Shown: positions 14,711 to 30,815, numbered from the stretch's first letter. The stretch is 64,000 bases of DNA from Lucifuga dentata (GCA_014773175.1 VXCM01000069.1:124001-188000); one strand, 5' to 3'. Numbers and translations: made by a program. Notes: a model not told the origin generated them from the letters alone.

Positions 14711-16847
14711 TGTACTGACAGGCTGGCATTGGCTCTGACTCTGGTCGGATCCTCAGCACTGATGATGAAGTAGCTCTTCTGCTTTGGGAAATCAGGTGGA
14801 AGCTCCAGATCTGCTATCAGGTCCATCACGTAGTCATGACCCGCTAACTCCACCCACTGGCTGTGCTCCTTCATGAAAAGTGAACTCCCCCTCCAGTCAG
14901 ACGCTCCCCTACAAGTCCACACAATTACATATAGTTTCTGGATCTAGTTCAGTCCAAATTAATCAAAGTATTGAATTTAAAAAAAAAAATTGTAAAGATC
15001 TGGATATATACTGCATGCATAAACAAAAAATTGACATTAGCACCTGTAGCGCAGAATGTCTCCTGCTAAATCCTCTCCACTTGTCCAGGAATGGACTGAA
15101 CATAGAAATGATCTTCCTACAGAGAAAAAACATGAATTAAAAAAATGAGGAAGCAACACCTCCACCTGTAATTCCATTTGTGGTTTTGACATCAATGCAA
15201 TTTTTGGAAAATTTTGAGAGCAATAATTTAATAGATTGTGCGATTCAAAAATGCTCAGCCCTGTTGGTTTATCATCTGATCCTGACTGGCAATAAATAAT
15301 CAATGATCAGACTGTAAATGATACCACTGAATAAAAGAGATGCCAGCACTCCCTGCCACGCACTTCTCTTTTCTTTTCATGAAGCTGTGAAACATGTGAA
15401 AGGTTGGTAACATGATATTCATCCTGCGTTTTCTTTTCTTTTGGCCATTTGAAAACAAATTGAATGCGGGCAAAAAAGAGATTTAAGTAATTTATCTGAA
15501 CAAAAAGGGAAAATCAGGAGTTCAGCTCACGTGATGAAGTATGATCTGGTAGCCTTGACATGTTATGGCATAATGAGCAAAAAGACTGGAGAATATTAGT
15601 GCACTAGCTTTTTAATAGTGGTAAAAAAAAAAAAAAAAAAAATTCCTGACCAGTGTTCCATTCTTTCTAACATCCTGGAAAAGGTGCAGCTTACCATCAA
15701 AACAGTGTATATGCAGCGCCATGTTAGCCTTCTTCCTATTGGCTGTCCACTCCAGCAGTGACAGCGGATAGGTCCGTGCAGTCTCGGGGGCGAAGCCTGA
15801 GCCTAGCTGTGTCTTCTGGTTGCCCTGGATGAGTCTGTGTTGCAGCAACGCCTGGCAGCCAGCAGGGGCATGGTCAGACACGAACCTGGACAGCAAAGGA
15901 CCTTTAACTGCATCATTTCTCATAATTTGTTCCTGTACAGCTTTTACATTATAACCATGATTAATGGGATTACTGAAACCCAACAACATATTCCATGATC
16001 ACTTTCAGATTATTATATTTGTGGTATAGGGACTGATGAATAAAGTTTTAAAACAATTACAAAGTTAAGAAAAATTGAAGTACTAAAGTGGATGTAGTAT
16101 TAAAGTGGATGTTTGAGTCCGATATATACAACCCGCATATACATTATGTTACTGACAACCATTTCCCAAAACATACTACAGGTGCGGTAAATATTAGAAT
16201 TGTTTTTCCTACCTTCCAGACTGCCATTGGTTTCAGTCCAGTCCGGTATGATAAAGCAACTTGTAGAGACTTGAAATGAGCTTGAGATAAATAATCCATC
16301 ACAGCGAAAAGAACGTCCCTTAAATTTTTTGTTGAAGTAACTTTATTTAACTGGTCCGACATGCAGCTGCTTGGGAGAAAATGTATGTCTCCGCCAGGGA
16401 ATATAGTCCCAGGATAAGATGGCTTTTACTGAGTAATTAAAGTGACTGTGACTTCTGCAATTGAACACACATGTTAGAAGATGAAACACTGAATGTTAAT
16501 TTCACACTAGTGCTGTTGATGGAATGTATCACCTGAACATTTGATTTTGAAAGATTAGGGGATCTGACAACAGGATAGCTAAAATACGGTTTTATAGTTT
16601 GGAAAATGGTTGTCGGTAATGTCACATGTATGTGGGTAGTATTTGTGAGGCTTAAACATGCGAAATCACTAGTATGGTCCTTTAAGGTTTCAGGTTAGCA
16701 TTAATACATAAACATTATTTCAACGGGTTTCACATTAAAAATGTTCCTATACTATTTCTACAAGCACTAGATCTGTAGTCAGAATAAATTATTTTCAGTT
16801 AAGTAACTAAATATAATTTAAATTTTCATGACAAGTTCCTTATCTAT

Positions 16848-16903
<56 letters not shown>

Positions 16904-18673
16904 ATGTGTAGTGGTAGCTGTTGTCTTACTTCAGTAGGTATTTGTCCATCTTGTGTGACGGGCTGAAGCTGCAGACACACCCCAGCAGCAGCAGCCAGCC
17001 TCGCTCAGAATTATCAATGTTAACATTCCGCCACACCTGGTTGACAACCTGAGCTAGAATCTCATCCCGTAACCCTGGAGACACCAGGCCCCTTTGGATG
17101 ATGTAGTTCCCAAACAAGTTCTCCTGTGCCCCGTTCAGGTGGGGGTCCCCCATGAATCTTAAGACCTGAAGGAAACATCAAATGCAGGAAAGGAATCTTA
17201 GAATCAACTCTGATCAGACTGTATTATATCTAACACCATCATAACATGCTGTGCTTATATGTTTTACACAAATGCTTCATTTAAGTCTTTTATATTAAAA
17301 TGTAGTCCAAAGTGACCCATGAATTGCAACCATACACAATTAATGGAATTATGAAAGGATTTGACTGAATCAGCCCTTATGACAGGACATTCACACAGAT
17401 TGAGTCTGAGAAAGCCTGATTGGATGATTAGCAAAGATTATGATGATGCTATGACAGAATAACTGCAGGAAGTGGGGTCTAGATATAGATGTCCAATCTC
17501 CTAGACTGGTGAGTATCCTATAAAAAACTCAATTAAATCTTTGTGATTTTGATGTTGAAGATTCCTTCCTCGTCTTTTAGTTTTGGAACATTTTACCACC
17601 ATTCTGTTATTTTCTGATGAAAAGCAATGAGCCCCATGAGTTCAAACAGCCAGAGGACACTCATATGGAGGATACTCACATGGAGCCAAACACGTTTTAA
17701 GATACAGTAGCACTACTTGCATAACAAGAATTTGGAGAGCTGATCCTTATGACCACAGAGATACAGATTTAATGTGGGATCAGATGATAAATCTGCATTC
17801 AGCCTAGATAAATAATGGAGCAGCTTACCATGATGAAGAGCTCCAGAGCTTCTGCTTTCAGGTCCTCATCTACACGGGTCAAAGGTGACTCCAGAGGGGC
17901 CATCAGCATCCCAAACTTTGGCTCCTATGGAGACAAGAAAAGGTTCAAAATGTTGCAGCATTTCAAACTTAAATCAAGTGGAAAGTGAAATACTGACATG
18001 AACACTATTTTGGCTTTTAAGCAAGGAATGCCCTACCCTGCTCTCATCAGCTTGCTGTCAAGATTAAAACAACGATTGAACCTAAAGTACATGTGACATG
18101 AAAGTGAATGGAGTCCTTAATGTCTAAGGATGTAGGCCACAGTGAATATGTTAGCTTAAGGGAACAAGAAATTTAATAGACGTCATGTTTACTATTATGG
18201 ATTGCTTATTTTCAAGTGCTTTTCAAGTCTCTGTAGTTGATTTTTATAGCATATTGGAATGAACTGAAAAAAAGGCAGTGTGGAAGGTAGGGGAAAACAA
18301 ATCTAAAATGTACCATGGAAAATGTTTTGGCAGTAATTTCACGTATATGCAGGTTGTATATATTGAGCTCAAACATGCAAAATCAACAGCATGCTCCTTT
18401 AAGCGGATTTTTACAGGTAAGTTTTCCCTCACACACAACTTTTAAGAGGGTAGTTCAAAAGAATATATGCAGAATGTTTGAAGCTGAACTGTAGGACTTA
18501 AGCTACAGATGACTAATCCTAAAGCTTATATGGAGTCTTACCCTGAAGTAGACCTGCACATAGCGGTAGAACGGGTAGTTGTTGATGTCCAGAGGCAGAG
18601 TGAGCTGAGCTTCCTCCTGGATATGAGGAGTCTGAAGCAGAGCCAAGCAGTCTGAGTGTAACTCCCTCCTGAC

Positions 18674-18719
<46 letters not shown>

Positions 18720-21700
18720 TATCAGGACAAAGGAGCTGATCCCACACTTCAATGGGGAAATTCATCCTCTGCAATGGACCTAGTACATGGATTGGGGCAA
18801 TGGGAGAACATGGACAGTCCGCACATTAAAGGACAATACCAGTGATTTTGCATGTTTGAGCCCAATATATACAACCTGCATAGACATCATGTTACTACAG
18901 TATTTCCCAAAATATACCACTGGAGTGGTAAATTTAAAAAAAAAAAAAATTCCCCTAGCTTCCAGACTGCCATTTCAGTTCATCCCACTATGCTATTAGA
19001 ATGAACTTGTAGAGACTTGAAATGCACTTTAGATGAGTAACCCATCACAGCGATCATTACAAGTAACTTTGTTTAACCGGCCCAACACGGAGCTGTACAG
19101 AAGGCAATGTATGGCTCCGTTAGCGAGTATAGTCCCTGGCTGAGAAGTTAAAATTCCATCCCTACTACATTCAGACATAGGAGGCAAAATATTGAATTTT
19201 AGGTATCGCTTGAATTATAAATATCACTTGAACATTTATTTTCAAAATATTAGGGGATTTGGCAAATAACAGGAAACATAAAATACTATTTTATGTTTTG
19301 GAAAATGTTTGTCAGTATTGTAACATGTATGCGGGTAGTGTTTATTAGACTTTGACATGCAAAATTGCCGGTATGGTCCTTTAAGGACCAGCATTGACAT
19401 AGGGCTTTGAACCCAGGACTTCTTTCTGTGAGGCAACAGTGCGCCACTAAAATGATGATCATCATAATAATAGGACTTAATTGCTTTATTTGTCATGAAA
19501 GTAGTTTTTCAAATTTATCCATATCCAGTTGAAATTGATAGTCTATCATGGGATAAACATTGTTTTCACTGAGATGGGTGTATTACTTTTGAAAAAACTG
19601 ATAAAAAGTACTGAAAAATACATTATCTTGCAATGTTAGGAAATCATTTTTAAAAATCCGTGGATCTGCCCCTGGATCTGTATTGACACCATGATTTCAT
19701 GGGTTGTTGTTCCCTCGGCCATACCCAGAAGTTTTTGAGTAATCCAGCTAACAAACAGAGCAACAGACAGAATGAAAACATGGCCTCTTTATCCAGACGG
19801 CGGCTTTAAAAGGTTTCATAAGTCAACATGAATAAGAGACATAGTATACAGACAGGCACCTACACACCTCCTGCTATCTGCAGCAGCACCCCCAACTCTG
19901 CCGGGATCACCAAGTGTGTGACGTTCACAACCTCCCTCTTAGTCAGCTCCTACAGCACAACAGCGGAAACCATTACTTTACCATCAGAATTCAGTAAAAC
20001 TATTACTACTACTACTACTACTACTACTACTATTACTACTACTACTACTACTACAGTTTGAAGTTTCTTATTTTGGCTGCTGTAAAACAAATCCAGCCAT
20101 CATCTTACCATCTCTCTTATCCTCCTCTCCTCCTCAGCTTTCCTCTGGGCTTCAAACTTCATCTGCAAAAAGTTCACAACAATCACATGTTGAACATTTT
20201 CGTCATGAGTTTAAAGGATCATACCACCAATTTTGCATGTTTGAGCCTAACATTTTTGATTTTCAGATATGTTAGGTTACTGACAAGCATTTTCCAAAGG
20301 ATAAAACCATATTTCAGCTTTCCTGATATTTTGTAAAATCTCTTAATCTTTCAAAATCAAATATTCAAGCAATACACCCACCTTAAAAATTGATGTTTCT
20401 CCTGCTAATAGTTACACAAAAATATGAAGTCACGGTTGTTTAAATTTTTCTATAAATGCAGGTCTTCTTTTGGGACTATATTCCCTGGTGAAGACATACA
20501 TTCACTCCACGCTTTTTATTGAGCTTAAACGCTAAAATTACGTAACTTCTAAAAAAAANCATACATTCACTCCACGCTTTTTATTGAGCTTAAACGCTAA
20601 AATTACGTAACTTCTAAAAAAAAACAAAAAACCTTAATACACATCTTGTTGGCGATGATAGTTTACCTATCCCAAGAACGTTTCAAGTATCCACAAGTTG
20701 ATTTTAATAGCATACCAGAATGAACTAAAACCAACTGCGGTCTGGAAGGTAGGAAAAACATTTTTAATTCACCATTCCAGTAGTATGCTTTGGGAAATGA
20801 TTGTCAGTAACCTTACGTGTATGAAATTTTAATATATTAGGCTCAAACATGCAAAATGGAAGGTATGGTCCTTTAAACTGGAATGACAAAAACATCATAG
20901 CACATGGACAAGATGCACTATACAATGATTTTTGGTCGACCTAAAAACACTTTCCTTAAAGGATCATACTGGCGATCGTGCATGTCTGAGCCCAATATGT
21001 ACAATCTGTATACATGTTACAACCATTTCCCAAAATATACTTTAGCAATACATTTCAGAATTTTTGTCCTACCTTCCAGACTGCCACTGGTTTCAGTTCA
21101 TTCCAGTACGCTATTAAAATTAACTTGTAGAGACTTGAAACACGCGTGAGATACATAATCACAGCGAACAAGTCTATTAGTTTTTTGTTTATTTAACTGA
21201 TCCAACACAGAGCTGCATGGAAGATGATGTATTTCTCTGCCAGGAAGTAAAGTCGCAAAAGAAGATGACTTTTACTGAGAAATTAAAGTGAGCATCCCTT
21301 CTACAGTTGTGCATAAGTGTTAGAAGGCGAAACATTAAATTTTAAGGTAGGTGTATCACCTGAACATTTGATTTTGAAAGATCAGGGGATTTGAAAAATA
21401 TGGTTTTATGTTTTGGAAATTGGTTGTCAATAACGTAACATGTATGTGGGTCATATATATTGGGCTCAAACATGGATAATCGCTGGTATGGTCCTTTAAT
21501 TCTCTTACTATGGACTTAATGTACCTTGATGTATCTCTTGCGGTTGACATACATGTGGACGAGAGAGCGGAACCGGACCAGACTCTCCTTCATCTTCACA
21601 TAACGCTTCCTAGAGGACAAAGCAGCACGTTAGTCGCTCTACAGCAGCTATCTGACTGACAATCCTGATTTACAGGACTTCAGAAACAATCCATTAAAAA

Positions 21701-24700
21701 ACAAAAAAAACAGTTAAATAAGAATTTACATGTTGGCTTTGAGGCAGTTTTTATACAGGATGGTCTAAATCTATCACATTCACAGAAAAGTTTGGTTTGA
21801 AACCTTTTCAAGCAATGACTGATAAAACATTCTTCTTCTTCTTCCACGTTCAAGTAGTAGACAACTTCAACCAATAGAGGTCAGCAAAAACAAGGTTTTC
21901 AGGATAAAGTCGAATTTCACTTTAAATTACTGACCGTCCTTGTACAGTTTTTTTTCGATTGCTATCAAACATTGGTCAAAACTGAAGTCACACTGTCAAA
22001 ACTCTTCACACATTCTGTGAAATAGAAGACCAAACTATGTGGACCAAACTGTCAATCATTTTTCATTGCTTTCACACAAAATGCATCAATGACCACATTT
22101 TCCAAAATCCATGAACTCTTTCCCCATTCATACTCCACTACCTGCAAAACACTGGATATCTGCAGCACATTTTTCAAATGCTAACACGCTGTTTTCAAAA
22201 CTGTTAAAAACACATTCAAAACAGAATGATGCAAATTTCCTGCATTTCTGCAATAACCATATTGAAATATATAGAAAATCTTAGCAGAATATTTACANCA
22301 AATTTCCTGCATTTCTGCAATAACCATATTGAAATATATAGAAAATCTTAGCAGAATATTTACAGTAAAATGAAATAATAATCATTCCAAACACAGCTGA
22401 CTGCAGTTTCAGCTGAAAGCCTCCCCAGGTGTCCTGTTTATAGTGTTGTTACTAAACAGACACTTTCTGAATGAGAACTGTTGCCAGTCTTATGGTGGAA
22501 TGAGCTTATTTTGAGACATGTATGAAGTGTTTTGGTGGTTTGAATAAGTTTTGGAGGTGAGATTAACTGTTTGGCCAAGATGCATGTTGGTGATGCAGCC
22601 TGTAATGAAAAATTTTGAAAAAGTGGCTTCAGTATTGACCCATGTTTGTTAGCAATCGAAAAAAAAAAAAAAAAANAAAAAAAAAAAAAAAACAACAACT
22701 GTAAAAGCACTTCATTATTTCAAGATACAGTCAGCTTTGTAAGACCTTTTGCTCTATTAGGTAATTTTTATGAAAGTGTATCAACGGCTTTCCCATCATC
22801 TGGATAACAATTGAAGACTGAAGATGCTGAATAGACTATTTTACTTTCTTTTTCAACTTTCTACATTTCTTATCAGATTAATTTTAACTTAGGTTTTCAC
22901 TTGGAACCAGAATGTTGTGGTTGGTCACTGAGAAGCTGGTGGAGCACCTGGTAAGGAAGCCGCGGAACTGCGCCTGCAGCCTGATGATCTTGTTGCGGAA
23001 GGCCACGAAGCGTTTCCTGACGAAGAACATGCGAGTGTAACACTGGAGGGTGACGGCAGCGAGATGACGGGAGCGCTCCAGTTTACACTCCAGCAAATGG
23101 TAGACGTCCTCCTTCAGAAATATCTGATACACACACACACACACATATGTTTGTGCTGCATTATTTGTGATGACATTGCTTTGATTTAAATTCATACCCT
23201 GGAGGCTTAATACCCTTAACCTTAACCCTGAAACCAAGTCTTATCCCTAAAATAAAAATGCAGGGACTGATTGAAGGTCCTTGTAATGGGAGATAAATCT
23301 CCTTGTCTTTGGCTACAAAAAGTAAGGAACACTAATTACACACACACACACTCACACACTTTCTATATTCACAAACATGTAGAAATATAGATTAGTACAA
23401 CACCAGATGTACAGTATATATATAAAAGGAATGATTTAAAGGGCCATATTAATGGTTTTGCATGTTTGAGCCCAATACGTACAACCCACAAACATGTTAC
23501 ATTACTGAAAAACTATTTTCCAAAATATACCACTGGAAAGATAAATATTACAATTGTTTTTCCTACCTCCCAGATAGCCATTGGTTTCAGTTCATTCCAG
23601 TATGTGATTAAAATCAACTTGTAGAGACTTGAAACATGCTTGAGATAAGTAATTCATCACTGTGAAATTTCTTTTGTCAAAGTAACCCTATTTTACTGCT
23701 CCAACATGGAACTGCATGGAAGACAATGCGTGTCTCCAGGGAATATAGTCCCAGGAGAAGATGGCTTTTACTGAGAAATTAAAAATGGCCATCCCTTTTA
23801 CATTCGGATGTAATGGTATTTATTGGACTCAAACATGCAAAACCACTGGTATGGTTCTTTAATGTCAAAATTTAAAAGAATTACATAAATGACAGACAGA
23901 ACATACAAGTGAAGCCATGAAAGAAATCCAAGAAACCAATTCCCATTCAGCACTACAACACCAACATTTAGAGGTATTTCCCTTTCATTTGGAAACACTA
24001 AATGTGATAAAGTAGGAGAAGCTCACCTTGCTGACTCCAACATGGCAGACTCCCAGTCTGAGGGGACACAGTTTACTCAGCAGTATCACACAGTTCTCTC
24101 CGGTTGGGGGTGGAAGCTCTTGTAGTCCCACCAGGGATTTATACCTGATGATGACACACACGCACACACTAAAAGAATGTGTATGATTAAGGGCTATCAG
24201 ATATTTAAGTTTAGATCACATTGGAGCTTAAGGGTGATCCACATGATCCTGGTTGTTATGTTTTAGGAGATTTTTGTTCATTGGGTGCTAAGCAATCATT
24301 GCTTAGTCCAGTAGCTCTCAAAGCTTTTAAACCAAATAACACATCTAAGTAATTCAAAATATCCTAGTAGCATCTCGCCAACAAGCCACGACTCTGGTGG
24401 TGGAAACTGTACTTAACTTAAGGACAATATTTTACAATATGAGTGAAAAACATCTCTGACACCCACTTAAATTGTAAGTATTTAGGGTTCCTGTGGAACA
24501 AATTGGACTAAAAGAGAACAATAAAGTAAAAAAAAAAAAAAATTCTTAATAAAACCTATTTTATTAATGAATAACTTGCTTCAAAAATACAATTTCTATA
24601 GATTTCAATTGTTTTGATCGCTGCTGAAATTTCCAGAGTCATCTGGTACACCACTAGAGGGTGCATCATATGCCATGGGTGGTACATGTACCGCAGTTTG

Positions 24701-25356
24701 AGAACCTCTGGCTTAGCCAATTTATGACTATTCATCTGTGACTCAAAAAGTGTATATCATGCAGGGAAAATGATTGTTTTGGACAAACTCTACTAGACAC
24801 TGGATGTTTAGATCTATATTGCTTTTAACAAGCGGACATAGCATTTACATATAGCAAAGTCCTGACATGAAGATTATGATCTAAACTAATGGTTCTCAGA
24901 CTTTTTGAACCAAATACTATCTCTGAGCAAACCACAATATCTAAGTACCACCTCAGCAACAAGAAAGAACAACAAGAAAAACCACAGAAAAAACTGAAAT
25001 TGAACTTAAAAAGTTACTGAACTCACATAGAACAGAAGTACAGCAAGACAAGCTGGACCACTAAAAAAACCTAGTTAAAACAGAAGAAGACTTAAATTTT
25101 ACAAACATTTCTTAATGAAAACTATAATGAAACCCATTTTATTTGTGAATATGTGTCACAATAACTGAAATTCCAGATTTCAATTCCAAAGAACTGAGGG
25201 GGCACTTCAGGTACCACCAGTGGCTCATATATCACAGTTTGAAAACCACAAATCTAAAAATACAATGGCTGATGGTATATTACATCTACTGTCCATATAC
25301 AGAGCTGCAGAATAAGCATATATATGAATTGTTAACATATTAGAAGAGGTGTGTCG

Positions 25357-25388
<32 letters not shown>

Positions 25389-25731
25389 GCCTCTCAAAAA
25401 GGTAAAACGCTTTCTTCCATCCTTAGATCCTGTTCATTTGGCAGACTGGGTGAGACGGTGTGTATTTAACCTTCATGGTTACGTGATGCCAGTGAGTGGA
25501 GGGATACTGGTTCCAGTCTGGGCAAAAGGAGGCACTGCAAGATCCTTCCACCTGCCAGTGATTAACGCTCATTACATTACACATGCATGTGAACAAGTGT
25601 GTGTTACCTGAACAGGAACACCTGGAATGGGAGTCTGACAGGATATCCCTCTTTACGGATCCGAATGGTCTCCAAGACACCAGAGTGTCGCAGCTGGCAG
25701 CTGACCAAGTCGTTTTCAAACAAAGCTGGTT

Positions 25732-25772
<41 letters not shown>

Positions 25773-28751
25773 ATTATGATTCTAGTTTTATATGGAAGTC
25801 CAGGACTGACAATACTGAACTGAACTAATTTGACTAATGTGATTTTAATGTGCCAGTAATGGGATGATAGCCTTGGACCAATCAGATGTTACATCTTATT
25901 TGCTGGTTTTGATGGAAATTCCCTAAAATTATTCAATGCAGACTGGTATTTCCAGTTTTCATTTTATTTGCACCAATCATGATTCTATGGGACCCCTAAG
26001 GGAGCATGGGAGGATTTAAAAAAAAAAAAAAAAAAAAAATCAGTGGATGGAAAAAATAAGGAGTCCTTTTGGATTATCTCGCAAATGCAAATGTTTTGTG
26101 ACATCTCACAAAAGTTTTAGGGCACATCAAAATGAGACAAAAGGTTATTTACATCTCTTTACAAAACTGAAATGCTGCATGTCATTTTTCAAAATTCTTA
26201 CTTAATACTCTTAAAGCCCATGAGTGTTTGCAACTTCATTGTTGATTGTGATGATGTAATACTCCAGCACACACACGCTTCCAACGGCCTCCAGATGTTT
26301 GAAAGGGGTTACCGTAAAGTTTAGAGCAAGGGCGCAGTCACTTTGTAGATGCAGCAGGCTTGACCGCAGTTGCACGTATTTTGCAGCGTTCCAAATGATT
26401 TTGGTTAGCATAACAAAATAAAAAGTGGTAAAGTTTGCAACAAGTCAGTTAAGCAAAAGAGAGAGACATCTGTCCACAACTTCATTTACAGTATCTTGCA
26501 AAATACACTACAGTATCTCCAAAACATTTTGCAAGATAACGCAAGACTCTTTATTTTTTTTCCTTCCACTGAATTCTTTTACTCCTCCCTTAGGGACTCC
26601 ACATGAATCTGAAAATGAAAAAGGTATTTTTGAGTTAATTTTAATTTTGTGGTTGAATATTATCAGTCCTAAACATGCAGCACACACTATATGTATGCAT
26701 ATGTGACGTGCTGAAACATGCTTACAAATGATCAGTGTCATCAACAGAAATATAGATGTTTGACCAGCTACCTTCAAATTATTTGGCTTAATACAACGAA
26801 CAAAAAAGGGGTTGCACCTGAAAGAGAAAAATAAACCACATGAGCCATAATGTCAGCATTCAGGTTCTTTTCTTTTTTGATACACCAAATATACATCTTG
26901 GATCACCATCATCAGTCATTTTAGTGAGAGTTGATATGTTAAAAAAAAAAGGGAATATTTCACTATTGATCAAAATCGTCCACCTCTCCATCTTCTCCAC
27001 GAGTTCCAGCAGAGACTGTTGGAACTTGCTGCTGACGGTGGAAGCTTGATATTTTCTGGTGACTGTGCTGCTCTTCCTCATGTGACCTCCTCTCTGCTGA
27101 CCCACGACCTCTGCGTGAGCCAGGAAGAGGTTTGACACTATCTGAATAAACAAAAATATATATACATATTATCACAGACATTTTACCATAATTATGTTAA
27201 CAGGATTTATGGGTTAATTGTCTTCCAAAGTGATATGATGTAAGGAAGCTGCTCTCCTCTCACCTTGTTTTTGCTCTGAATGAACAGATCCAGAACTTCC
27301 TGTCTGACCTGGTCGTAGTTCTTATCAAGGAACTTGTAAACCTGAGGATTTTAAAATAAAGTTCATAGCACGGATTATTAGAGAATCTGGGAATTGTATG
27401 CTCTTTTGAAGCTATTGGTTGGTAGATCACTGGTTCTGAGCTTTTTTAAGGGCTCATCAGCTGGGGGCAGTGGGCCATGGCCATCCCTAAGCCACCCCCT
27501 GGAAGCACCAGTGGCTGGGAGTATAAATATTACAATTTCATCCTCTTACTACCGGAAAATATCATAAGGTTCATATCAGTTAGAAATGGATGACAACAAT
27601 TAACTCTAGAAAACCTCATATTTATTCCAAACTGCAGTCATAACCTGCAGCTAACATGAAGAAAATCTGTGGCAAGAACTACAAAATGTACAACCACACA
27701 CAATAAAAAGCTGGTATGGATTCTTAAACACTTATGACTGTTTTCACATCTTCTTCAATGAAATGCTAGCAATGACATCACAGATATCATCCAATCATAT
27801 CAATCCTTTTACTACAACAGGGTAGCCATTAATAAGTTTTATTACTGCTCATGTACCACTGAGGAGTGTGTACCTGGTAGGAGACCCGGCCAGCAAAGTG
27901 CTTGATGGTGAATTCTGGGAGGGGCATCTTTGGCTTCTCATACAGTGGGTTGTTGCCATGGTGATAGTGGCATTTTTGGAGGAAAGTGTGGTCCGTTGCC
28001 TGGCAGCAAACCAGATATCAACTTCACTCAGGTGCCAGAATCAGTACGACAAGCATAATAACTGAATCTGTGTGTATGAAGGGTGTGTGAGGCTATCATT
28101 GAATCTCGGATTTCCCAACCTGAGGAAAACAGCTCTGGTCATCCAGAATCCTCAGTATCCCATGAGGCTTAGTGGCGATGAGGTCAATGCAAGGCTGGTT
28201 GTCGCTAAATGGGATGTCCTGCCAGGGAATCTGTTCTCTGCTGTACTCCTCCTGGAAAAAAAGATTCCAGCAATAAAATATGTTGTGAAATAAACAAGAT
28301 CGCTCTACACACAGGTCATATTATGTTCAATTATGTTCATAATGTTGTGTTTTAATCTGAATTATTTGTAATGCTGTATTTTTAACAAACTTTTTTGCAG
28401 TGTATTTTATGGCAGAAAAAAAAATTACAGTGAGGTTATGCTGTGGCAACTGGTTAAACTGGTAACAGGCTTAAAGGACCATACTGGTGATTTTGCATGT
28501 TTAAGCCAATAAATACTACACACATACATGTTACTTTACTGACAACCATTTCCCAATGTTAAAAATGTTAAAAATGTACATCATGTGTGTGTATCTGTGT
28601 TTGTGTGTGTGTATAAGCATTCCTGCAGGAGTGATGTTGACGCACCTGTTCTTCCCTGAATATGATCCTGTTGAAGAAGAACTGCAGGTATTCATTTGCA
28701 TAATTAATGCAAAGCTGCTCAAAGCTGTTGAAGGCCAGATCCTGTTTGTGT

Positions 28752-28801
<50 letters not shown>

Positions 28802-30755
28802 AGCTGGTGATTCTTCATGTCTCATGTTTATGTCTCATCTGAAGAATAATTATTCTGGAGTGTCTCTCTCGACTTTATAGATAGACATAGAAAGATGTTT
28901 TGTCTGTGGACCAGACATTTACCTCAAATCCATAAATGTCAAGTATAGAGATGGAGAGGGTGTGTTGGCGAGGGTACACCTGAGCGTTGATCCTCTCTGT
29001 TAACCAATGGAAGAGCAGCGAGTACAGTATCTTGGCAACAGCATCTCTGGATGGCCAAGTTTGATGTATGAAAGACAGAAAGTGAGGAATAATGAGAAAG
29101 GAAAAACCTGGCCAGAAGTGGGGAATCTTTTTTTTTTTTTTTTTNTTTTTTTTTTTTTTTTGTGAAAGTAATACAGATGTTTTTACATGTCAGTCTCAGT
29201 GATTATAACTTAGAATTCCCACAGGTCAAAGGTCAATGAGTTGTACAAGACAGACTAACATGTTAAATGCATCTAGAGGAAAAAAAAAATAAGAAATTGT
29301 CATGCAGTGCATGCTGGGTATTAAAGTTATATCTCACCTGGCATCAACAGCACTTTCCACAGTCAGTGGGGTGTAGATCTTGTCTCTCATTGTCTCCTGT
29401 GGAGAGGAGAGGAGGGTTTAACACCATTTCACCATTTACACTGTAAAATATAGGATGTCGCTTAAAATGACATGTTCTAAGTTCTATTAATAACAAATAA
29501 TGAATCTGTATCATAACACCTACTGGAGGAAGTAATGTCAAATTAGAATTATCTTCACGCTCACAACAAGTATTGATATGAATGGTTTATTTTTTTAATA
29601 TTTATGTTATACAAGAAATTTCATCCTCTCTTTCTCTCTTTTAACTCTAGTTGACCTTTCTCACCTCATCTTATCCTTAAATGACATTTATATTCAAATG
29701 TGTCATTGTTTTTGAGGAGTGTTTTTGCTGTATTTGGGATCTGTTGTGTTTCTCATTGCAGATAGTTTGACTTGTCTAGCAGGTGTAACTACACTAATAA
29801 TATTTTGATGAAGATTCTCAGTCATCCAGGTGGTAGATGTATTATATGAAAACTGAGTCAGGTCAACTGGATTCAAGTTTTTTAAATTCTGAAACATTTC
29901 ACCATTCATCCAAATGGTTTCATGATTATTTCTTAATTACCGGTATATCATTTCTGACTGATGAAGTCATTTGGGTGAATGGTGAAACGTTTCAGAATTA
30001 AAAAAAAAATCTTGAATCCAATTGACCTGACTCAGTTTTCATACAATATACATTAATAATAATAATTCAACAAACAAACAACATCGAAGCCTTTCTGAAA
30101 AGCCTTTAATGGTGAGTGTGCATGCGTGCATGTGATAGAGCGCTACCTAGTTCACTGCTCTAGTTGATGTAAGGTCACTCATGAATGAATGAAAGATTGA
30201 TATGGATAATAATTTCAAACTGAATGGGAAAAAAAGAAATTCTCAATACTTATATGGAGCTGAGCAGGAAAGTTTCTCCATGGATACAGAAATACGTAAA
30301 ACAGAGTTTATACTAACCATGACTTTGTGGGTGATGGCTTTCTGTAGTCCCTCAGGTGAGACGTGCAGCAGCTCTGCCACCACTCTGATCTCCTGAGCGC
30401 TCACTACTGACGCCACCTCCTGGCCATCAGACTGCAGTGCAGCGTAGAGATGTAGGCACAGACCAAAATACAAATTCTCATTTGATCAGATTAAGAGAGG
30501 AAATGGATAAAAAAGGAGAAAAGGAAATATTAAAGATGACTCAAGTAAAAAAAAAAAAAAAAANAAAAAAAAAAAAAAAATCACCTCATATCTCTTAAAG
30601 TAGACATTGCCCAGGTGCAGTATGGAAGAGAGAACTCTAAAGATGGCTGACTGGTCATCAGAGGTAAAGTGAAGGATCTCCATGGCTGCTCGGAGATGCA
30701 GGAAGTCCTCTGCGTCGTTCTTTCCTGTTATCCCACAATCCCCTCCCTGCACCAT

Positions 30756-30815
<60 letters not shown>

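Noticed and set aside
14459..14922. Microsatellite-rich open frames running through exon 31 and 32 and the GAGAG repeat
   Set aside because: Read-through of intronic repeats; splice sites and phases define the real exons.
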